This document shows positions 58,611 to 64,000 of a stretch of 64,000 nucleotides of DNA, piece after piece (within the stretch, counting starts at the first letter, position 1; each line of letters starts with the position of its first letter). Source of the stretch: Lyophyllum atratum (taxonomy: Eukaryota; Basidiomycota; Agaricomycetes; Agaricales; Lyophyllaceae); NCBI GenBank assembly GCA_014905825.1, contig JACGCN010000004.1:1612001-1676000 (forward strand). Direction: 5' to 3'. The position numbers were made by a program, and so were the translations under genes. The notes beneath the pieces are model-generated. The model was not told the DNA's origin. It did not search any database and worked only from the letters and a program-made list of their open reading frames with translations.

Positions 58611-59690
58611 TCAGAACTTTTGAAGCGCGAAGACATGGATATGTGCCAAGCCCGGTACACTCTGAAGCCTCTACTCAGATCCCGTCAGCGAATAGAAGGC
58701 AAAACTAGGTATGGGCCTTACCTGAGGGTTGACAAACCATGCGGTTTCCCATTTCTCCTCGTCCCACCGCTGTCTAACGAATTCATGAACCTCGTGCCCC
58801 GCTCGGCGTACCAGTGTATCTTCTTCTTCTGTACCTTTCTCAGACCTGATCAATTTGTCCATGGTTATGCCCCAATCCGACAGGGCAGGCAGGCACGAAG
58901 GCAGCGTGGAAGGAGAAGGCGGTGGAGACGAGTTACCAGTAAAACCGCAAAGTCCGTCTTGTGCTATACGCGCAGCTATGAATTCTGCGACGAGATCATT
59001 ATGGTATATTGGGATCCGTGTCCAAATCAAGGTATGCTCGACCTCAGGGGGCACTGCACACGTCAACATCAAAATGATGGCAGCTCAAAAAGAGGTCCGT
59101 ACACACCAGAGTATGGCCAGTCATTTTGGATGATGCTCAAGAATTCTGGAGGGGTATCACGGGTAAAGTATTTTGGGGCGTTGTCAGGAAGGGGTGGTAG
59201 CACCTTTGCGACCTTTTTATCGACAGGAATACACAAGGATAGCTGTGCTTCAGGAGCTTCTTCATCGACATCCAAGGCTGAAGGTAAGAGCGACAAATTA
59301 TCCCGTTTTCCCCATTGGAGGCGGTAGTTCGTAAGATAGTTCACTACGTTCAGGTCAGTTAGTCGACCTCATCGGGAAGGCTCAAGTTAGACCACACCAA
59401 TAGACCCGTATTCAGCCTTAATGCCTTCTGCCCATAACAGGTACCGTTCCTGGAGCTTCTGATCGCGCTTCAAGAGACCGAGATCACTAGGAGCGCAACG
59501 TTCAGGTACTCAGAAGTCGTCCAGAAATCAGCCAGATTCACCCAGAGTTTACGAAGGTCTTGAGCTGAGTCCATGAGAACTTAGCAGGGTAATGGACCAA
59601 GAGCTCTTCTCTAGTGGGCAATCCCGTTCCGAGTGGTACATCTTTCGATGAGGATGAGGGTCCTAGCGACGACGTGATAGGTATCGTCAT
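58611..59690 (-). CDS. DUF3605 domain protein
   Basis: Conserved fungal protein of unknown function. ATG 59690 gives MTIPITSSLGPSSSSKDVP. Introns then join QLKTFVNSG to DLGLLKRDQKLQERYLLWAEG and EYGSI to VNYLTNYRLQWGKRD, the repeated DUF3605 opening (L-x-R-x-x-x-x-x-x-Y-x-x-W, then YLxxxRLxW). The central part carries APKYFTRDTPPEFLSIIQNDWPY and, after another intron, VPPEVEHTLIWTRIPIY, the H-x-L-I-W signature. A variable Pro/Ser loop precedes EEKWETAWFVNPQ, and the last exon gives RLQSVPGLAHIHVFALQKF and TGA at 58611-58613. EHTLIWTRIPI and WFVNP are the diagnostic blocks. Six exons; all junctions keep family order. It diverges from the SAC3-like gene over 235 bp. Confidence 0.85.
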
Positions 59691-59925
59691 CGTGAAAGCT
59701 ATGTACAAAGATCCTTGTTCAGCAAACGGTGTCGTGATGCCGGGGTAAGGAAGTATGCATACCGTACAACGTGGTACTGGTTTGTTAGTTCGAGGTTTAC
59801 CTGAGGTGACGGCAGGAATTCAAATAGATTCAAGCTCATGCTTGCGTCGGAGTTGTTCCGACGCGCATAGCGTTCTTTCCGGACTACCACCTCCCACCAA
59901 TCTGAATTTCTTCGAATAGGCCACG
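59691..59925. promoter_or_regulatory. divergent promoter region (DUF3605 and SAC3/GANP-like)
   Basis: These 235 bp separate two divergent start codons. An open frame across it on the minus strand (59699-59950) is a shadow. No individual element identified. Confidence 0.45.
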
Positions 59926-61186
59926 ATGTCCAGCTGGCGAAATCAGCCAACTAGGCCTGCCCACCGCGGAAGAGGTCGAGGAGCCTCGATTAGAGGGTCT
60001 CAGCCTAATGTCCCACCGAGAAGACAGATGGAGCACATTGCATCCGTCAGTCGAAGTAGTGGTGTAGAAAAGGACGGTGATACGTGAGTTCCTCCGTTCC
60101 TGAAGCAACATCTCCGTTGTGATGGACCGCAGTGTTGCAGACTGAAGGACTTCAAGGTTCAAGAAGAGTATAGGGCTTTTCTGCAGGAAAAGGTTAGGCT
60201 TAGACATCCTCGTCTTCTGACGTATCCCCTGATTGGGATTTCATCATAGATGGGCGAGGTCTTGAATAAATACCCCCGACGAACTATAGAATCCGAACAG
60301 GAAACTAATCAGCGCATAAACGCGCAGGAGAACGTGCTTATTTTGTTTCGTGAGTCCCATTCGCCCTATCAAAAACCAAATGGCTCATCGGCATGTCCAG
60401 GGAAGCTCAGAGAAGGAATCTCCTCATCTAGGCGTAACGATGCCTTCGCGTTAGAAGGTGTGTATCGAATATGTACTTCGCAGATGCGTTCATCTCAAAT
60501 GCTCTCTAGTATACGAAACGTCCCTTTATCTAGCTGCCGTTTTTGAATCACCAAGGCAATCTACGTCTATCATTCCTCATCTAGTCCCAACTTTGTATCT
60601 CACATCACCCCCACCCTACGACAATCGTCTCCTCACGGTCCTGATTTCGCTGTTGCACCACCTTGTCACAGCCTACCCATCCCAAAGCTCTTTCGGGCAA
60701 CACTTCGCGACGATACCTGCTGACTTCCTGCCCGAGGATTCCGCTCCTTTCAAATGGATAACATCTCTAGCTAGAAGTCTCCGAACACAAAATTACACAG
60801 CTTTTGAGCTGCTAACCAGACCCTCCCGCGTCTCGGAGCTATTGAGTGGCGACGACGATCTATCCAGCGCATTGAAGTCGTTGTCCATCTCTCATGGGGA
60901 TAGTGGTACTCCCCTCGCTTATCGGGCCTTCTATGGGCTTGTACATTCATTGCGAGACAAGACACGGGCAATCACCTGGGGAATCATCCGTTCCGCTTAT
61001 CGAGAATTGTCCTGCAGCACTGAAGGAACCCAGGTCTGGCTCAAGGACTCGCTATGTTTAAGATCGGTGGTGCCATACGGTCGTGATGCAGGAGCAGAGC
61101 AGTGGCTTGAACAGCAGAGTTCACTTGGACATACAAGGCAGAAAGAAGGAGTGGCAGGCAGATGGATAATCTACAAAGTTCGGTGA
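59926..61186 (+). CDS. SAC3/GANP-like protein (PCI-type helical domain)
   Basis: Probable nuclear protein related to the SAC3/GANP/Thp3 group, which act in mRNA export or transcription-linked RNA processing. ATG 59926 starts an Arg/Gly-rich segment (HRGRGRGASIRG). Introns then link DGDT to LKDFKVQEEYRAFLQEK, MGEVLNKYPRRTIESEQETN, VLILFRKLREGI, RNDAFALE and VYETSLYLAAVF. The large last exon is all helical (HLVPTLYLTSPPPYDNRLL, FKWITSLARSLRTQNYTAFELLTRP, AYRAFYGLVHSLRDKTRAITW) and ends in a winged-helix-like GHTRQKEGVAGRWIIYKVR. The order (helical repeats, then a winged helix) fits a PCI-type fold. The canonical MCP motif of Sac3 is not seen. The gene is certain; the family call is tentative. 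It converges with the RanGAP gene (123 bp between stops). Confidence 0.68.
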
Positions 61187-61309
61187 AATTTTAATACCAA
61201 AGATTTATGCAACAGCTCTACTACATCTACGATATTTACCAATGTAAAATGAAATTCCACTAATAGACCGATGTTCGATTGTCGAGGGAAGGGACAGATC
61301 ATGTTGAAC

Positions 61310-62584
61310 TTAAGCGCGGATCTGGACCTTGCTGAGCAAGTCGGCAAGAACGTCTGCGGAGTTGTCAGTCGGCGTGGCTTCCGTCTGCTCGACCTTCTGG
61401 CCTCCCACAACGGCCGCCTCCTCAGCTTTCACATCATCCAAGTCCTCCTTCTCAGCTTCCTCCTCTTCCTCTGCCTCTTCCTCCTCCTCGTCTTCATCTG
61501 TCGCGTATAGCTTCCCACCTCTCTGCTTCAAGCTCAAGCCGATTGTTTCCAGATGCTCGTCATCTTCCTCCTGATCGTTGTATTGCAACTCCATCTTCAT
61601 CAAGCTCGCCAGCGTTGTTGAAATATGCTCAGCCAAAAGCGAGAACGTCTTTGTCTCGAGATTGTTGTTCTGAAGCTGCAGCGTATGCAGTTTCGAGTTC
61701 AAGCCGAGGGTTAGCGCAGTCAGGAGGATCGGAACCTCCCCATCGGCCGAAAGGACGCAGTCGGAGAGGTTCAGTGTGTGTAGTTGGGGCCACGCTCGCA
61801 GAGCATCGGCCCATGCTTCCAAACCGGAAGTCGCGCCATCCTCAGTGAAAGTGTTATCCTGCAGATCGATGTGCTCCAGCTCGGCGCACTTCGCGAGCCC
61901 ACGCGCGAGGGCAGCGATACCCGTCATCCTGATCCCATTCTGTGGCATCCGAACTTCGACGAGCGTCCCATGTGCAGCAAACGCCTCAGCCCACGCCGGT
62001 GCCGACCCATCCTCCAATCGATTGCGGCCGCAGATCACAGTCCGCAGGTTGGACTTCTTGCCCTCCGCCTTGCTGAGCTTCGCGGACTCCAGGAGGGCGT
62101 TGGCAAGAACAACACCGCCGGCAGGGCCAAGGCCGTTGTTGTTGATCTTGAGGACCTGGAAGCTTCGATTGTGCGTGAGGAACGGCACGATGGGATCCAC
62201 GGATCTGCCACCGAATGCGTTGTCGCTGAGATTGAGCTCTACAAGAGAGGTTTTGTCTTTGAGCGCGTCACAGATTGCTGATAGGGCGAGGGGGATTTCA
62301 GAGATTAGGCGACCTGTGAAGATGTCCGCGAAATCTGCGATCTGAAAGGAAGTGATCAGGACAAGCTAGCAAAACAGGGAAAAAGTACGCACCTTGAGAA
62401 CAGTGGTCTTCTCGAGGAACTCTGCGAGAGCTTGGGATGCTTCTACACCAAGTGTGTTACCCCCGAAATGGATCTCCTCGATCACCGTAGGATCAACGGC
62501 TTTCAACCAGGGCTCGATATCAGTACGAGAATCGAGTTTCAATCCCTTTCCATTCAAGGAGAGAATTTTCGAAGAGGTAGCCAT
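61310..62584 (-). CDS. RNA1: Ran GTPase-activating protein (RanGAP, Rna1)
   Basis: Cytosolic GAP that stimulates GTP hydrolysis by Ran and so maintains the nucleocytoplasmic Ran gradient. Exon 1 (MATSSKILSLNGKGLKLDSR) ends near TTVLK; the intron to about 62343 joins IADFADIFTGRLISEIP. The protein is a string of RanGAP-type leucine-rich repeats: LVELNLSDNAFGG, FQVLKINNNGLGPAGG, LRTVICGRNRLEDGSAPAWAE, LVEVRMPQNGIRMTGIAAL, LEHIDLQDNTFTEDGA, LHTLNLSDCVLSADG and LHTLQLQNNNLETKT. The catalytic arginine region GRNRLED is intact. The C-terminus is the expected highly acidic tail (EEEEEAEEEEEAEKED) followed by a short helix (VLADLLSKVQIRA). About 395 residues, normal for fungal Rna1. Confidence 0.94.
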
Positions 62585-62961
62585 AGGCGGTGTTGAAGCA
62601 GGAGCAAGTGAGGGATGAAGAAAAAATGTTCGTCCTTGAAAGCAGTCGACTTGCCAGAATGATGATCGATGCGGTTCTATTTCGGGCCGGTTCTCAACCC
62701 GATAAAATCAGTGTAATTATGCCGGTAATTGATATACTACTATTACTACTACTGTAACTAAAGGCTTAAAGGACAGCTAACGGATGACTTCCGCAGATGG
62801 GTCTTGGGATGAAAATGAAGGATTGAGTGTCCCTACATACATCTCATCTCATTTGCATCTCGACCTCGTTCCCCTTTTTTCCATGAAGGGAACTAGTCAC
62901 TTGTAGTCAACCGTTTATATGCACTTTTACTCATTGCTATAGAGATTGAAAAAAGATAGTG
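62585..62961. other. intergenic region, no supported gene
   Basis: About 377 bp between two minus-strand genes: the RanGAP promoter and the 3' untranslated region of the APH-like gene. A short ACT/TACT-rich run sits around 62740-62755. Nothing else recognised. Confidence 0.4.
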
Positions 62962-63912
62962 TCAAAGAATAAGGACCCCCGACCGACTTCGCCACTCCCA
63001 ATCCGCATTTAACTCCGTCTCGCACTCAGGGAAAATAGCTCGGCCCATGTGTAGCCACTCATCGTCCTGTTCACATTCCATCCAGGTCATCTTTAATGCA
63101 TCCCAATATAGAGGCATCCACCCTGCGTATTCCCAATCAATGAGGCAAATTCTGCTGGACCCTGAACGCCAGCAGTCGAGCCCTCCTGGAAGGATGAGAT
63201 TCTTGGGAAGTAGATCTCCATGACTGAAGACGACGGGAACGTCCTGGCGTTCGATGAGTGGCTCCAAGACAGGTTTCAGTGTATTTCGGTTTCTGTCCCA
63301 GTCCAAGCCAGTCCAGACCTCCTCAGCGAAAGCCTTACAGGACGAGAATGTACGAGGGTTGTCGCGAGCGACCCAGGGTATCCGTGGATCATCGACAGGG
63401 CCGAAGGAGGCATTGCAAATGAGATGGGTGCTCGCAGACATCGTTTGACGTCTCATCGCGCGAAGCTGATCCCCCATATCACTGACGATTCCTTCTCTTT
63501 CGAACGCAGAAAGGCGATCCCAGATTGCCCCTACGCTCTGACCCTCAACCCAAGTGGTAAGGAGGTAAGATTTGGTGGGGGAAGTGGCGGAATCAATAAG
63601 GTATGGAGTGTGTACGCCATGTAGACGCGAAACAAAGCGCAGAGCGTCAGCTTCAACCGTGCCACCACCTGGGACGATCTTAAGGACAAGACCAAATGGA
63701 AGACGGAAAATTGTGCGCATGGAAGGTACATGGGTCGAGAAGGGCGGGCCAGCCTTGGCGAAGGCGTCGTACATATGGGTCTTCCACCGCTGTGGGATGA
63801 TGAGCAGGAACATCCGAATGATTCTCCCGGTGAGCGACAGACGAGGACGACGCCATCGGGAGACACGAGGATTCAGAGAGATGGGAGGCCACTCAAGAAT
63901 TGGAGAGGTCAT
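62962..63912 (-). CDS. APH-fold kinase-like protein (aminoglycoside-phosphotransferase family)
   Basis: Intronless gene of 316 residues with the bacterial-APH/choline-kinase-like fold that is greatly expanded in fungi; the substrates of the fungal members are mostly unknown, and antibiotic resistance should not be assumed. Features: FGLVLKIVPGGGTVEADALRF (beta-strand Lys and the Glu helix), SYLLTTWVEGQSVGAIWDRL (hinge), the catalytic loop FSHGDLLPKNLIL (H-G-D-x-x-x-x-N) and the metal-binding ICLIDWEYAGWMPLYWD (D-W-E-x-A-G in place of DFG). The catalytic Asp and Asn are present, so activity is plausible. The N-terminus (MTSPILEWPPISLNPR) has no signal peptide; RIIRMFLLIIPQRW is hydrophobic but flanked by basics. 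Nothing recognised between its start and the window end. Confidence 0.85.
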   Translation of the reverse strand: MTSPILEWPPISLNPRVSRWRRPRLSLTGRIIRMFLLIIPQRWKTHMYDAFAKAGPPFSTHVPSMRTIFRLPFGLVLKIVPGGGTVEADALRFVSRLHGVHTPYLIDSATSPTKSYLLTTWVEGQSVGAIWDRLSAFEREGIVSDMGDQLRAMRRQTMSASTHLICNASFGPVDDPRIPWVARDNPRTFSSCKAFAEEVWTGLDWDRNRNTLKPVLEPLIERQDVPVVFSHGDLLPKNLILPGGLDCWRSGSSRICLIDWEYAGWMPLYWDALKMTWMECEQDDEWLHMGRAIFPECETELNADWEWRSRSGVLIL

Positions 63913-64000
63913 TAGATTGCCCTAAATGCATGCGTCCAAAATTTGCGGACTCCTCAACTAGTTCATGTACTCACCTAGAGCTTGCCTAGAGCGCGATCGT

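Noticed and set aside
62962..63912. Antibiotic-resistance gene interpretation of the APH-fold protein
   Set aside because: The fold is common and greatly expanded in fungi with unknown substrates; there is no mobile-element context or close bacterial-type sequence here.
1..64000. CRISPR arrays, prophage, insertion sequences or a secondary-metabolite gene cluster
   Set aside because: No spaced identical repeats, integrase or transposase motifs, and the only oxidoreductase (SDR) has no biosynthetic neighbours.

Overview
The window is nuclear DNA of a filamentous basidiomycete, most likely an Agaricomycete (mushroom-forming fungus). Almost every gene is broken by many short introns of about 45-65 bp with GT...AG ends, genes lie close together on both strands, and the gene content is typically basidiomycete: an F-box/LRR protein, a BTB protein, an SKN1/KRE6 glucan-assembly protein, an M43 secreted metalloprotease, a DUF3605 protein and an APH-fold kinase-like protein. 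I found no tRNA or rRNA gene, no CRISPR array, no recognisable transposase and no phage or plasmid gene. The gene models below were read by hand from splice signals and family resemblance; outer coordinates are firmer than some inner exon borders.

Layout. 1-400 (-): 5' part of a BTB gene running off the left edge. 1179-5504 (-): SART3/Prp24-type U6 snRNP recycling factor. 6072-7523 (+): F-box protein. 8379-9490 (+): SDR oxidoreductase. 10102-12378 (+): SKN1/KRE6-like protein. 13415-17334 (+): Ulp2/SENP6-type SUMO protease with a split catalytic domain. 17762-19493 (-): single-pass membrane protein. 19919-21701 (+): BCKDH E1-alpha with two microexons. 22139-23341 (-): ZIP metal transporter. 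23759-24139 (-): small cysteine-rich secreted peptide with a Kex2 site. 24140-25622: gene-poor, with small repeats. 25623-25943 (-): small basic protein. 26183-32835 (+): Mlp1/TPR nucleoporin. 33937-35847 (+): multi-pass membrane protein of unknown function. 36478-37019 (+): COX20. 37086-37729 (-): Cdc25/Ych1-like rhodanese phosphatase. 38277-40011 (-): DCAF4/WDR21 WD40 protein. 41193-45252 (+): RA-PH domain protein. 45498-47897 (-): FACT subunit Pob3/SSRP1. 48052-50743 (+): alpha-actinin. 50902-51540 (+): cofilin. 52392-53591 (+): M43 metalloprotease. 53861-54343 (-): DUF6914-like protein. 54871-55240: three copies of a 133-bp tandem repeat, followed by a Pro/Arg-rich coding relic. 56267-57302 (+): protein of unknown function. 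58611-59690 (-): DUF3605 protein. 59926-61186 (+): SAC3/GANP-like protein. 61310-62584 (-): RanGAP (Rna1). 62962-63912 (-): APH-like kinase.

Most genes are housekeeping ones from unrelated pathways: RNA splicing, SUMO removal, nuclear pore and Ran cycle, chromatin (FACT), mitochondria, and actin. There is no operon-like logic, but several pairs start divergently from 150-560 bp intergenic regions and so probably share promoters: SART3/F-box, membrane protein/BCKDH, small basic protein/Mlp1, Pob3/alpha-actinin and DUF3605/SAC3-like. Two actin-binding genes, alpha-actinin and cofilin, stand head-to-tail. The least conventional stretches are 24.1-25.6 kb, 32.9-33.9 kb and 54.3-58.6 kb.
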